NCBI GenBank assembly: GCA_964353635.1
Contig: CAYGVS010000007.1
Coordinates: forward strand, 1-40,591
DNA: 40,591 nt
Direction of reading: 5' to 3'
Origin: JAPLVB01 sp964353635
Lineage (GTDB): Archaea > Aenigmatarchaeota > Aenigmatarchaeia > QMZP01
Shown piece after piece: positions 30,400-39,256 of the stretch (position 1 is the first letter of the stretch; the number at the start of each line of letters is the position of its first letter). A model generated the notes under the pieces. That model had not been told where the DNA came from and searched no databases. It saw only the letters and a list, made by a program, of their open reading frames with translations. A program made the position numbers and the translations under genes.

Positions 30400-32931
30400 T
30401 CAGTTATTCTTCCCCGCTATCTGGGGAGCCTCCGCCACAATCTTGGCTGCCTGCTTTTCAGTCTCTTTTGGGAGCTCTATGGCTATTATCTTGGACTCCC
30501 CGTCCTCCATGGAGACGCCGTAAATCTGGTCCGCCTCCCTGACCACATAATCATTGTGGGAGACCACGATGAACTGCGCGAACTTCGCCTGCTTCTTTAT
30601 GAGCTCTGCGACGCGCTTGCTGTTCACTTTGTCCAGTGCTGCGTCAGCCTCGTCAAGGATGTAGAATGGGGTGGGCTTGTGCCGCTGGATGGCGAACAAA
30701 AAAGCAAAGGCAGTGAGGGTTTTCTCCCCTCCTGACATGCTATCTATATGTATCAAGCGCTTGCCAGGCGGGGACGCCCTTATCGTCAGCCCGGATTCCA
30801 GGTTGTCAGGCCGCTCCAGCGAAAGCTCTGCTTCCCCTCCAGTGAGCTCCTTATAGATTTCCCTGAAGTTCTTCGCTATCCCCTGCAGCGTGTTCATGAA
30901 TGTGGTGAGCCTCTTCTCCTCAATCTTGTTTATTGTGTCCAAAATCGAGCCTTTCTCATGCACTATCCTGTCCACCTTCTCCCTGAAGTCCCCGAACTCC
31001 TTGCTTATGATTTCGAAATCATCAATCGCCTTCATGTTCACAGGTCCAAGCGACTCTATATGCACGATGGTCTCTCGCTCCCTTGACTTCAGGACAGAAG
31101 CTTCCATGTCAATGAAAGGCTTGAGCTTGGAGAGGTCCTGCTTCTCAGGCTGGCCTGTCTGCTCAATCTGGACCTTGAGGTTGTCGAACCTTGCCTCAAG
31201 CCGCGCTTTCTGAATGTCCAGCTTGCCAATTTCCTGCTGGAGTATAAGCCTGTCCTCATACACAACTCTCCTCTTCTCCCTTATCCTCGTGAGGGTCTCA
31301 TCAATCTTCGCCCGGTCCCTCTCGACCGCAATGGTCTTGGTCTTCTTCTCCTTGGAGGCCAGCAGCTCCATCTCCTTGGCCAGGCCGCCTATATCCTTCT
31401 CCAGCTCACCCATCTGGGACTCTATCCGCTTCTTCTCGTTTTCGTATCCGCTTATGTCCGCTCCTGAATCGCGCCTCTTGTAGAATCCCCCAGTCATGGC
31501 CCCCGATGCCTCAATCAGGTCCCCGTCTAGCGTGACCATCCTGGACCTCTGCACATTGAAGATGCTCTTGGCCTTGTCAATGTCGGATACACACGCGGTG
31601 TTTCCAAGGACGAAATCCACAGCAACAGTATATTTAGGCTCATGATGCACAAGCTCTGACACCCAGCCGATCGCTCCCGGCGGCAGGCTCTTCTTCCCGT
31701 AAGGATTAAGCTTGTCAAGAGGCAGGAACCTCACTCTGCCAATCTTGTTCTGCTTGAGGTAGTTAATGCATCTCACAGCATTGGATGCTGAATCAACGAC
31801 TATGTCATTCAGATGGCCTCCTGATGCCACCTCAAACGCGACCCTGTAATTCTTCGGCACTTTCACCATATCCGCAAAAACGCCAAGCACTCCTTCAAGC
31901 CCGAGGGCTGCCCTGACAGCCGGGTCGTACTTCCTGTCTGTCACGGAAAGCCTGTCTATGAGGAGGTTCAGCCGCTCTATCTCCCTATTGTGGGATTCCA
32001 GCCTGTCGCGCTTTATCTCCAGCTCAGACTGCACGCGCGAGAGCTTCCTCGTGACCTCTATCTGGCTCGAAGCCTCAAGCACATCCCTGGTTAGCTGATC
32101 GAGCTTCTTCTCCTCCTCAGCCAGCTTTTCGTCATAACTTTTTACTTCCCCCTCGAGCTTCTCCATCAGGCCGGTCTTCTCAGCTATCTTCTCTTCAACA
32201 CCATCCATGCTCTTCTCGCTCTCAGAGAACTCCTTCCAAAGGACTGACGCCCTGATCTTCTCCAGGTCGGAGGCAAGGTTCTTGTATGAGACTGCTGTGT
32301 CCCTCTCCTTCTGCATCTTCTCCAGGATGTTGTGCTTCTCCTGGAGTATGAGCTCCGCCTCCCTGACCTTCTCAGCTATCTTCTCAAGCTCCTGCAGGGC
32401 CTTCTGCTTCTTCTCGTCATACTCCATTATCCCTGATATCTCGTCTATTATCTCTCTCCTCTCCACAGAGTCCATCTCAACGACCTGCGTCACATCTCCC
32501 TGCTGGATGATGTTGTGGCCGTTGGCATGCACGCCTGCCTGCGAGAAAACGTCCAGTATCTCCTGCCTTGTGGCTATCTTGCCGTTGAGCCTGTAGGTGC
32601 TCACTCCCTTCTTGTTGAGCCTCCTGCTTATGGTGACGGTCTTCTCCTTGAAGGGCAGGATTCCGTCAGCGTTATCAAAAAAAAGCGCGACCTTGGCGAA
32701 CTCGGACGCTCCCTTGCTCTTGCCGCCATGGAAAATGAGATCAGGGGCCTTCTTCGCCCTCATCACCCTTGATGAGGCCTTGCCTATCACGAAGGAAATC
32801 GAATCCCCCACGTTCGACTTCCCGCACCCATTTGGTCCTGTTATCACAGAGAAGCCTGTCGGGAATGAGATGGAAACGTTCCTTTTGAACGATTTAAATC
32901 CCTGGATTACTATCTTTTCTAGCTTGACCAT
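30400..32931 (-). CDS. smc: SMC chromosome segregation ATPase with shortened coiled-coil arms
   Basis: Chromosome-organising ATPase. Walker A in TGPNGCGKSN (about 32-41 from this start), Q-loop IIQQGDVTQ, hinge about 345-485 (GVLGVFADMVKVP up to EASGAMTGG), ABC signature SMSGGEKTL (about 731 on) and Walker B FYILDEADAALD (about 756 on). The family has about 1150-1200 residues; this one has 843. The two arms are about 170 residues each instead of about 300, while heads and hinge are intact, so it looks like a true short-arm form and not a broken gene. ATG at 32931 is preferred over 32952 because GATATAAAAC lies 26-35 bases upstream. Confidence 0.92.
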   Translation of the reverse strand: MVKLEKIVIQGFKSFKRNVSISFPTGFSVITGPNGCGKSNVGDSISFVIGKASSRVMRAKKAPDLIFHGGKSKGASEFAKVALFFDNADGILPFKEKTVTISRRLNKKGVSTYRLNGKIATRQEILDVFSQAGVHANGHNIIQQGDVTQVVEMDSVERREIIDEISGIMEYDEKKQKALQELEKIAEKVREAELILQEKHNILEKMQKERDTAVSYKNLASDLEKIRASVLWKEFSESEKSMDGVEEKIAEKTGLMEKLEGEVKSYDEKLAEEEKKLDQLTRDVLEASSQIEVTRKLSRVQSELEIKRDRLESHNREIERLNLLIDRLSVTDRKYDPAVRAALGLEGVLGVFADMVKVPKNYRVAFEVASGGHLNDIVVDSASNAVRCINYLKQNKIGRVRFLPLDKLNPYGKKSLPPGAIGWVSELVHHEPKYTVAVDFVLGNTACVSDIDKAKSIFNVQRSRMVTLDGDLIEASGAMTGGFYKRRDSGADISGYENEKKRIESQMGELEKDIGGLAKEMELLASKEKKTKTIAVERDRAKIDETLTRIREKRRVVYEDRLILQQEIGKLDIQKARLEARFDNLKVQIEQTGQPEKQDLSKLKPFIDMEASVLKSRERETIVHIESLGPVNMKAIDDFEIISKEFGDFREKVDRIVHEKGSILDTINKIEEKRLTTFMNTLQGIAKNFREIYKELTGGEAELSLERPDNLESGLTIRASPPGKRLIHIDSMSGGEKTLTAFAFLFAIQRHKPTPFYILDEADAALDKVNSKRVAELIKKQAKFAQFIVVSHNDYVVREADQIYGVSMEDGESKIIAIELPKETEKQAAKIVAEAPQIAGKNN

Positions 32932-33076
32932 ATAGTAATTATATATGGGCATACTGTTTTATATCTGAATACTTTCCTGGGCGCCATTAAGTATTTATCC
33001 TCAAAAGGATTGAGGCCAATCCCCTTTTATTCCTTCCCCCTAAAATCTATCTTATTAAAATTGGAGAGGTGTGACG

Positions 33077-33508
33077 ATGATAATGATGAAGGATTTCCCA
33101 GAAGCAAGAATAAAAGAACAGGAATGGAATATGCAAGGGTGCTATACTGCATCTTTGGACCTATTTTCAATGGTTTTCAACTATAACGGTCCTGCGAGCG
33201 ATTCAAATTACAAAGACTTGCTTAATGCTGCTATCGACTATCATGAAGGCGTGCTTCCTTATGTTGCCTCCTCGCCCACTATAGCAAAGGATGTCGCGAA
33301 CAACCTAAGGCTGCTTAAAATTATAGAAGCGACAAAGCCCTTTGAGGACAGCCTGAAAGCCACTGATAAGGCAGACATTGCTATTAAGGAAATACTTCAA
33401 GAATCCATCGAAAGGGAGCGTTCGCGCGTCGAGAATGAGATGTCAGACTTCAAATCAAAATATGGTATAAAACCTCCCAAATACACATCTTCACAGCAAT
33501 CTTTTTAA
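33077..33508 (+). CDS. Hypothetical helical protein
   Basis: 143 residues, mostly helical, cytoplasmic by composition, no motif recognised. A GGAGAGGTG Shine-Dalgarno-like element six bases before the ATG at 33077 decides the start; a GTG two codons earlier overlaps it. The C-terminus is charged (ESIERERSRVENEMSDFKSK). Divergent from smc, and followed by another orphan gene. Confidence 0.6.
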   Translation: MIMMKDFPEARIKEQEWNMQGCYTASLDLFSMVFNYNGPASDSNYKDLLNAAIDYHEGVLPYVASSPTIAKDVANNLRLLKIIEATKPFEDSLKATDKADIAIKEILQESIERERSRVENEMSDFKSKYGIKPPKYTSSQQSF

Positions 33509-33516
33509 TTTTTTAA

Positions 33517-33522
33517 AAGGAG
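33517..33522 (+). promoter_or_regulatory. Shine-Dalgarno site pointing to an ATG in a different frame
   Basis: AAGGAG six bases before ATG 33529. That ATG opens an 18-codon frame that ends at 33585, while the 108-codon frame starting at 33554 has no site of its own. See the frameshift finding. Confidence 0.55.
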
Positions 33523-33528
33523 ATACAT

Positions 33529-33880
33529 ATGCCACTGACAATAGATTTGAAAAATGGAGAAGCACCTTCATCCTGCGGAGTTTGAAAAGTTCAAAGCCTT
33601 CCATGTTGCTTATGCTAACCTTGACTCAAAGTCAGAGTCTTATCTGGCTAATCTGGAAACAACCATGGAACTTGGCAAAGAGTTTCTTGACAGCCTTCCC
33701 TGTACCATAGGCGGGGTTAAGCCCTTTATTCTGAGAGAGACAGAAATAATGCGCTACAATCTGGAAAAGTCCTATTCGGAATCCCTGCCTCCAGGCGAGG
33801 AAAAATCCCGCGCGGAAATCAGAAAATCCAACATGAAGGAGATACTAAATTCCTTGTATGGAATCAATCTGCAAGATTAG
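33529..33880 (+). pseudogene. Orphan gene with a probable frameshift near its start
   Basis: Translation is expected at ATG 33529, after a strong AAGGAG site, but that frame ends after 18 codons (MPLTIDLKNGEAPSSCGV). A second frame, opening at ATG 33554 and running to 33880, encodes 108 residues of a helical protein (MEKHLHPAEFEKFKAFHVAY on). Removing one A from the A5 run at 33550-33554 would join MPLTIDLK to MEKHLHP in one frame. This could be an indel in this strain, an assembly error, programmed slippage, or a short upstream frame coupled to the main one. No family recognised. Confidence 0.5.
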
Positions 33881-34209
33881 TACCTCTCCACGACATCTTC
33901 CTTCCTTTCTTTGGCCAGTTCGAAGTCCTGGCTCAAGCGCACAGCTTTCTCCGGGACAGGGCAGACCTCCTGGCACCTTGCGCAGAATATGCACCTGTTC
34001 AGGTCAGCCTCGTAGGTCTTCTTTTCCCTGTCTATTTTGATTACATTATTGGGGCACGCTATCTGGCACTGCATGCAGAATATGCACTTTGTCCTGTCCC
34101 ACACCAGCCTGCCATGGAAGCCCGGGGGGAGTCTCGGCCTCTGCTTCGGATACCTTATGGTGAAAGGCCTGGAGAAGAGGCGCTTGAGGCCTTCTGAGAG
34201 CACAGCCAT
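33877..34209 (-). CDS. Ferredoxin-like subunit of a group 4 [NiFe]-hydrogenase (NuoI/EchF type)
   Basis: 110 residues from MAVLSEGLKRLFSRPFTIRYPK, with two [4Fe-4S] motifs CIFCMQCQIACP and CIFCARCQEVCP. It has the NuoI/HyfH shape, transferring electrons between the hydrogenase small subunit and a ferredoxin. The start overlaps the stop of the membrane subunit by one base (TGATG), which fixes it; a longer frame upstream is an artefact of that overlap. It is the last gene of the hydrogenase pair at 33877-35087. Confidence 0.88.
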   Translation of the reverse strand: MAVLSEGLKRLFSRPFTIRYPKQRPRLPPGFHGRLVWDRTKCIFCMQCQIACPNNVIKIDREKKTYEADLNRCIFCARCQEVCPVPEKAVRLSQDFELAKERKEDVVERY

Positions 34210-35087
34210 CAGAACCACACCCCCATGACAGCCCTGATAAGGTCTACCATAGCCAGCGGGGCTATCACAAGCCAAAGCAGGCGGAAGGACTGGTCTATCC
34301 TGAGGCGTGCGAACACATTCTTGGCTATGGAGAAGAGCAGCACAAGCGCAAGCGATTTTATGAAGAACCACTCAATCGGGCCCCCTCCAAGGAACATCAC
34401 AGTCCCCAATGCAGCAATCACCCAGAGTTTCATGGCATGCGCAAGGGAGAACATGGCAAGCCTCGGCCCTGTGTATTCCACCAGTGGGCCGCCCACAATC
34501 TCCTGCTCCGCATCAGGCACATGGAAAGGAGCTAGAGAGAGCGCGGCCATGGATGAGAACAAGAAAGCAATAAAGGCAAGAGGGAACTGCCAGGCAAAAT
34601 AAGGGGCTATGGTGAAATTGGTGACAAAGCCAATTGTCAACAGGGAGGTTATGAATGGGAACTCGTAACCGAACATCTGGGTCACCTCCCTTATTGAGCC
34701 GACAGAGGCCAGAGGCGAGCCTGACGCCCATCCGGCCAAGGCAAAGGAAAGCGCATACAGGACGAACAGATAAATCACAACGAGAAGGTTCCCCTGGAAA
34801 GATGCGGGAGACCAGCCTGCGAGTGGTATGAAGGGTATCGCAGCAAGCGGGGCTGCGAAGGCAAGGACAGCAGAAAAGGTCATCACGAACCCCACACCAT
34901 TCTTTGGGGTGATGTTCTCCTTAGACATGAGCTTCATGAAATCAAAGAAAGGCTGCCATACAGGAGGCCCCACACGGTTCTGGAATCTAGCAGAGATCTT
35001 CCTGGAAATGCCTTCATAAAGCATGCCGAAGAATCCGGCTGAGAGCAGGCCGGGGAACACGAACAGGAAGAAGATTTCTTGGAGCAT
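34209..35087 (-). CDS. Membrane subunit of a group 4 [NiFe]-hydrogenase (NuoH/EchB type)
   Basis: 292 residues with about eight membrane helices. The signature RFQNRVGPPVWQPFFDFMKL follows the first helix, and SIREVTQMFGYEFPFIT, APFHVPDAEQEIVGGPLVEYTGPR and RIDQSFRLLWLVIAP are conserved loops of the NuoH/HycD/EchB family that anchors the hydrogenase arm to the membrane and shapes the proton channel. It is transcribed together with the ferredoxin subunit behind it. The large subunit lies upstream beyond an oppositely oriented orphan gene. Confidence 0.92.
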   Translation of the reverse strand: MLQEIFFLFVFPGLLSAGFFGMLYEGISRKISARFQNRVGPPVWQPFFDFMKLMSKENITPKNGVGFVMTFSAVLAFAAPLAAIPFIPLAGWSPASFQGNLLVVIYLFVLYALSFALAGWASGSPLASVGSIREVTQMFGYEFPFITSLLTIGFVTNFTIAPYFAWQFPLAFIAFLFSSMAALSLAPFHVPDAEQEIVGGPLVEYTGPRLAMFSLAHAMKLWVIAALGTVMFLGGGPIEWFFIKSLALVLLFSIAKNVFARLRIDQSFRLLWLVIAPLAMVDLIRAVMGVWF

Positions 35088-35164
35088 CTGTTAATAATTG
35101 GCTGGGCTTTTCTAAATGCTTGTGGGTAGCTATAAGAATAAAAAACTTGCTTCCAAAACTTCTT

Positions 35165-35683
35165 ATGGAAATTCCTTATCCTCTGGTCTTCTTCTCAAAT
35201 ACGCATTTCAAGGGAGAATTCTGGGAAAACCCAGAACGAGTAGAAATCCTTAAAGAAGAGCTCCAGACAAAGCTCAAGTGGCTCGAGGTCCATAAGGATT
35301 CGTCTGAAGGGGCAGATTTAGAATGGCTGAGAAAAAACATTGAAGCCGACAGTAAGAAATACCCGTTTGGTATGGATCTCTTCAGCTTTGATAAGGAAAC
35401 AGGCCTGTTTCTGGCTGATGGGAATGACCAATTTGGTCATTCTAAGATTATAGGTGCGGGAGAGTACGATGAGCTTAAGTTCAGCAAAATCTACAGAAAG
35501 CCAGGAAGTAACCTGATGAACCCCGTCACATTCAGCAATGACACAACAAATCTCAGGGTTTTCGATTACCACGGAAAAATATTTACAAAAAACGGCAAAC
35601 TTGAAGCCTTAGGGACTTACACAAGACATGGCAATGAGAAAATTAAGCACGGTTTCTGGTACATGGAGCCTGTCCTAAAATAG
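35165..35683 (+). CDS. Hypothetical protein between hydrogenase genes
   Basis: 172 residues, soluble, starting MEIPYPLVFFSNTHFKGEFW, no recognised domain. ATG at 35165 is preferred over an upstream ATG at 35120 because an AT-rich box (AGAATAAAAAAC near 35133-35144) lies at promoter distance. It is on the opposite strand and splits the hydrogenase cluster. Base use is somewhat AT-richer than the hydrogenase genes, which would fit a later arrival (weak inference). Confidence 0.6.
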   Translation: MEIPYPLVFFSNTHFKGEFWENPERVEILKEELQTKLKWLEVHKDSSEGADLEWLRKNIEADSKKYPFGMDLFSFDKETGLFLADGNDQFGHSKIIGAGEYDELKFSKIYRKPGSNLMNPVTFSNDTTNLRVFDYHGKIFTKNGKLEALGTYTRHGNEKIKHGFWYMEPVLK

Positions 35684-35703
35684 AATATTTACAATTTCAC
35701 TCA

Positions 35704-36882
35704 TCAATGATTGTGCACGTGTTCTCTATCAAACATGCGATCCAGCTCATGGTGGTCCACATCCTTGGACTGCCCTGTTTTGGAATCAATCAGGGTCACC
35801 CTGTCGCAGCATGCTATGCAAGGGTCCAGGGTGGCCACGGTTATCGGGGCATCAGCCACCTGGGTGCCTTCCAGTATCTTTCCCACGCAGCTGAAGTTAG
35901 CGAAAGTGGGGGTGCGGACCTTCACACGCTCAGGAGTGAGGCCGTTTGATTTCAGGTAGTAGACCAGCTCTCCCCTGGGGGCCTCTATCCTGGACACAGT
36001 CTCCTTGCCCTTCTCTATGTTAATCATGAGCGGGAGCTTGAGCCTGATATCCCCTTTTGGAAGGCTTGCGAGGCAGTCCCTGATGATCTTCACTGATGTA
36101 CGAACCTCCTTCATGCGGACGACCATCCTTTCCAGGCAGTCCCCCTCCTCGCCAGTCACCATCCTGAAAGGGATTTCCCCGTACGCTGAATAGCCATGCG
36201 TTCGCAGGTCTGATTTTATTCCAGAGGCCCTGGCAACCGGGCCAATGACCCCAAGCTCCTGCGCATCAGCAGTCGAGAGCTTTCCGACGCCCCTCATCCT
36301 CTTCCTTATCGTGCCGTCCTTGGTGAAGATTTTCAGGTAGTGCTTTGCCCTCTCATCAAGCCTTGAAAGGTTGTGATCTATCTTCCTTAGCTGGTCCTCC
36401 GCAACATCCCATCTCACCCCCCCTGCAGTATTGAAATCATGCTGTATCCTCTTTCCGGAAAGCATCTCCATGATTGCCAGGCAGTACTCCCTGTCCCTGA
36501 AGACATAATGGAACACTGTGTCAAAGCCTATGGTGTGGCCTGTGACAGCCAGCAGGAGCAGGTGAGAATGAATCCTCTCAAGCTCGGCAAATATGGTGCG
36601 GATATATCTTCCCCTGTCAGGGACTATGTAGCCTCCCAGGCTCTCGATGCCCTGGGAATAGCACGCAGTGTGCGACTGGCTGCATATGCCGCATATCCTC
36701 CCTGAGAGGAAGACCCCTTTAATCCATTGCCTTGATTCCAAGGCCTTCTCAATCCCTCTATGATTGTAGCCAAGATGAAGTTCGGCATCCATCACGCTCT
36801 CCCCATCCACTCTCAGGCGGAGGTGCACAGGCTCTGCAAGCGCCGGATGCTGGGGCCCTATAGGCAGAGTGAAATCATGCAT
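35704..36882 (-). CDS. Large (catalytic) subunit of a group 4 [NiFe]-hydrogenase
   Basis: 392 residues starting MHDFTLPIGPQHPAL. The NiFe site cysteines are all present: RICGICSQSH (Cys64, Cys67) and DPCIACCDR (Cys355, Cys358). This marks a working hydrogenase and not a NuoD-type relative, in which they are lost. After DPCIACCDR there is a 31-residue extension rich in His/Asp, likely removed by a HycI-type protease, which is encoded at 37461. It faces the cytoplasm and joins the NuoH-like and ferredoxin subunits. The small subunit and NuoC-like parts are not in the window. Confidence 0.93.
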   Translation of the reverse strand: MHDFTLPIGPQHPALAEPVHLRLRVDGESVMDAELHLGYNHRGIEKALESRQWIKGVFLSGRICGICSQSHTACYSQGIESLGGYIVPDRGRYIRTIFAELERIHSHLLLLAVTGHTIGFDTVFHYVFRDREYCLAIMEMLSGKRIQHDFNTAGGVRWDVAEDQLRKIDHNLSRLDERAKHYLKIFTKDGTIRKRMRGVGKLSTADAQELGVIGPVARASGIKSDLRTHGYSAYGEIPFRMVTGEEGDCLERMVVRMKEVRTSVKIIRDCLASLPKGDIRLKLPLMINIEKGKETVSRIEAPRGELVYYLKSNGLTPERVKVRTPTFANFSCVGKILEGTQVADAPITVATLDPCIACCDRVTLIDSKTGQSKDVDHHELDRMFDREHVHNH

Positions 36883-36967
36883 AAGAATAACTTGTGAAGG
36901 CCGGGATTAATAGGTTAGCAACAGATTTTCCTCACTCATTTCTTAAGACCCTATTCAAAATTGTTCT

Positions 36968-37453
36968 TCATAACTCAGGAATTTCTTCCCATCCCTGCAC
37001 CTCATAAACAGCACACACAATGGCACATGCAGGATGTTTTATGCATTTTACGCCAATGGTTTTATTGTTGATATCACCGAACTTCTCTCTTCTGTAACTT
37101 TGCATGCTTTTCAGTGATTTGTTTATTCTGTTTATGACTTCTGTTTCGCTTTTTCCATGCTCTTCGACAAACAATCCTTGGAGCGTCTCGTCCTGAACCC
37201 ACCCCAGGCCCGCCCAGGCCTCTTTTCCTGGAGTGTTTTGCAGGTACTTGCTCATGACAGAATATAGCCTGTCCCCATATTTCCTGTCATTCCAGTCAAT
37301 CTTGCCGACTATGATTTGAGAATCAGGCGGTATCACTGAAGATAACATGATATGGTTATAGTTGGATATGCCTGAATCATAAAGCGCTTTGTCAAAGGCT
37401 GCTTTTTGCGAGGGCCCTTCTCCAATCCCGTAAGTCAAAAATATCTTCTTCAT
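36968..37453 (-). CDS. pdaD: Pyruvoyl-dependent arginine decarboxylase
   Basis: Makes agmatine from arginine for polyamines and for agmatidine in tRNA-Ile. 161 residues starting MKKIFLTYGIGEGPSQKAAFDKAL, with self-cleavage motif MLSSVIPP (Ser-Ser near 37-40, where the second Ser becomes the pyruvoyl group) and a C-terminal WEEIPEL. The length fits the archaeal family. ATG at 37453 is chosen as the family start. It lies seven bases after the hydrogenase protease stop, so the two share a transcript though their tasks differ. Confidence 0.85.
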   Translation of the reverse strand: MKKIFLTYGIGEGPSQKAAFDKALYDSGISNYNHIMLSSVIPPDSQIIVGKIDWNDRKYGDRLYSVMSKYLQNTPGKEAWAGLGWVQDETLQGLFVEEHGKSETEVINRINKSLKSMQSYRREKFGDINNKTIGVKCIKHPACAIVCAVYEVQGWEEIPEL

Positions 37454-37460
37454 CTCTTGA

Positions 37461-37913
37461 TTAAACGCTAACCTTGCCGCTGACAATCTTCCTGACCACA
37501 TCAGCGGCCTTCCTTCCGGCCTCCCTCACCTGGGGGCTCATGGGCTTGCCGAACTGCGTGGTCTTTGGCTGGATGCCTATGAAGACTGTGCGCGTTTTCA
37601 CTTTCTTCTTTATGGCTTCCAGCAAGAGGACAAGGGGTATGCTGTGCGTGTTGGTGAATATCTTGCTTATTTCATCATCCCTTATCGCGCGGATCTCTCC
37701 TGACTTCCCGCTGAAGTCAGCAGTGTCTATCAGGACAAGCAGCTCGGGCCTGAATTTGATTATGGGTTGTATCCAGTTCTCAGGCACGTCAGCAGGAATG
37801 ACCAGCGTATCGGGGCCCTGAAGTCCGTCTTCCTGCAGCTGCTTCGCCACCCTCAGGCCAATGCCGTCATCAGCCTTGAGCTCGTTCCCGACGCCAATAA
37901 CAACAGTCTTCAT
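37461..37913 (-). CDS. hycI: Hydrogenase maturation protease (HycI family)
   Basis: 150 residues with MKTVVIGVGNELKADDGIGLRVAKQL, the nickel-sensing Asp in the first motif, and VLIDTADFSGKSGEIR with the second conserved Asp. It clips the C-terminal extension of a [NiFe]-hydrogenase large subunit after nickel insertion. The large subunit at 35704-36882 has a matching extension after DPCIACCDR, so this is the likely client. The genes lie on the same strand about 580 bases apart with arginine decarboxylase in between. Confidence 0.9.
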   Translation of the reverse strand: MKTVVIGVGNELKADDGIGLRVAKQLQEDGLQGPDTLVIPADVPENWIQPIIKFRPELLVLIDTADFSGKSGEIRAIRDDEISKIFTNTHSIPLVLLLEAIKKKVKTRTVFIGIQPKTTQFGKPMSPQVREAGRKAADVVRKIVSGKVSV

Positions 37914-37966
37914 ACTGTATTTAATGGCGCTCAGGCAATAAATATATATAAAATCTTGGGAAAACT

Positions 37967-38782
37967 ATGCTTGAGTCCCTGGTGAGCTTCAAGGAGATAA
38001 CAAGGAAGCCATACCTAATGCTTCCTTGGTCATTCCTCATGGGAAGCATAGCCATCTTCATAAGCATGCAGGTTTCTTATCGCATAATAATCTCCAGCAT
38101 ATCATTCGACCCCACCGGATTGTTCGCAGTCCTGTTCGTGATACTCCCTTCCTCCTATTTCATAACACACCTTCTCAAGAAGGAGGAGATGCTCGAGGAG
38201 GTGTACATAAGGGAGCATCATGAGAAGTTCTTTTGGGTGAGGCACGAGAAGGACATCATGATACTGATGTTCTTCTTCCTCGGCCTGACCATGGCCTTCG
38301 CGTTCTGGTCATTCATCATGCCTGAGAGCCTCTTCCAGGTTCAGATCGCGAAGATAAACCAAATCAAAGGGATTTCAGGAAGCGTGACAGGCGCCGCTGT
38401 GGATCAAGGAGCCATGTTCAATATGATCCTTGTGAACAACCTCCAGGTCATGTTCTTCTCACTAGTTTTCTCCTTCATCTTCGGCGCAGGAGTGGCCTTC
38501 ATAGTCGCGTGGAACGCTTCGATACTGGGCGTTTACGTCGGCGCGAAGCTCTCAGAAACCATCTGGCACATCCCATTTGTCACGCTGGGCTTCCTTCCGC
38601 ACGGCATTCCGGAGATAGCAGGCTTCGTGGCCGCGGGCCTTGCAGGCGGCCTTCTCTCGGCAGCCTTCATACGCAACAGGGACACACATATGCTAAAGAT
38701 TATCATCATTGACAGCGCCAAGATAATGGGGATTGCGATCTCCCTTATCTTCCTGGCGGCGGCAATTGAGGTATATTTGTAA
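37967..38782 (+). CDS. SpoIIM-family (DUF95) membrane protein
   Basis: 271 residues with six to seven membrane helices and the family's conserved segment: VAWNASILGVYVGA, then HIPFVTLGFLPHGIPEIAGFVAAGLAGGLLS. The family is named for stage II sporulation protein M but is widespread in archaea that do not sporulate, function unknown. The ATG at 37967 has an AT-rich box (ATATATATAAAATC near 37943-37956) at promoter distance and no ribosome binding site, hence a leaderless mRNA. Divergent from the hydrogenase protease gene. Confidence 0.85.
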   Translation: MLESLVSFKEITRKPYLMLPWSFLMGSIAIFISMQVSYRIIISSISFDPTGLFAVLFVILPSSYFITHLLKKEEMLEEVYIREHHEKFFWVRHEKDIMILMFFFLGLTMAFAFWSFIMPESLFQVQIAKINQIKGISGSVTGAAVDQGAMFNMILVNNLQVMFFSLVFSFIFGAGVAFIVAWNASILGVYVGAKLSETIWHIPFVTLGFLPHGIPEIAGFVAAGLAGGLLSAAFIRNRDTHMLKIIIIDSAKIMGIAISLIFLAAAIEVYL

Positions 38783-38788
38783 ATGAAC

Positions 38789-39256
38789 TCAGAATTCCCT
38801 TTTTGGCCATTCGCCTAAAGGTAAAGATTCTAGTCCCGGCACGCTAGCCAGCTCTTCCGGGGTTGCTCTTCTCAGATATTCCTTGAATGTGAAAGAAGTA
38901 ATTGTTCCTGTGTTAAGATCAGCAGTAAACGTGGCAAAAACAAGATCTGCGTGGTAATCATCGCCTGGAGATGTTCTAAACTCTTCGGGAACCAGCATAT
39001 CAGGAAGCTCCAGTTTGCCAAAAATGGTTGCCAGTTTATACGGATTCCTTTCGGTTACATACAAAAGGGCATCCAGTGGAGATTTTGCCTTTTCTCTTCT
39101 TTCTTCAAATTCATAGCGTGCGTCATCAATCTTGGTTGCAAAATACTTCCATCTTTCCCATTCCTCAGGCGTGTATTCATGAGGAGGGATGCACCGAAGC
39201 CTCAGGAATTCCTCTTGTTCCGCTGCTGGTATTTTGTCTAATTCAGGCGCTGTCAT
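38789..39256 (-). CDS. Hypothetical protein
   Basis: 155 residues, soluble, acidic, with PPHEYTPEEWERWKYFATKI and a C-terminal beta-rich half. No recognised motif. It ends seven bases after the SpoIIM-like gene on the opposite strand. A possible AT-rich promoter lies around 39275-39285. The only support is its length, clean start and lack of overlap with a better frame. Confidence 0.55.
   Translation of the reverse strand: MTAPELDKIPAAEQEEFLRLRCIPPHEYTPEEWERWKYFATKIDDARYEFEERREKAKSPLDALLYVTERNPYKLATIFGKLELPDMLVPEEFRTSPGDDYHADLVFATFTADLNTGTITSFTFKEYLRRATPEELASVPGLESLPLGEWPKREF

Noticed and set aside
33877..34371. Longer version of the ferredoxin subunit starting at 34371
   Set aside because: The added residues overlap the 3' end of the NuoH-like gene and look random; the TGATG junction gives the natural start.
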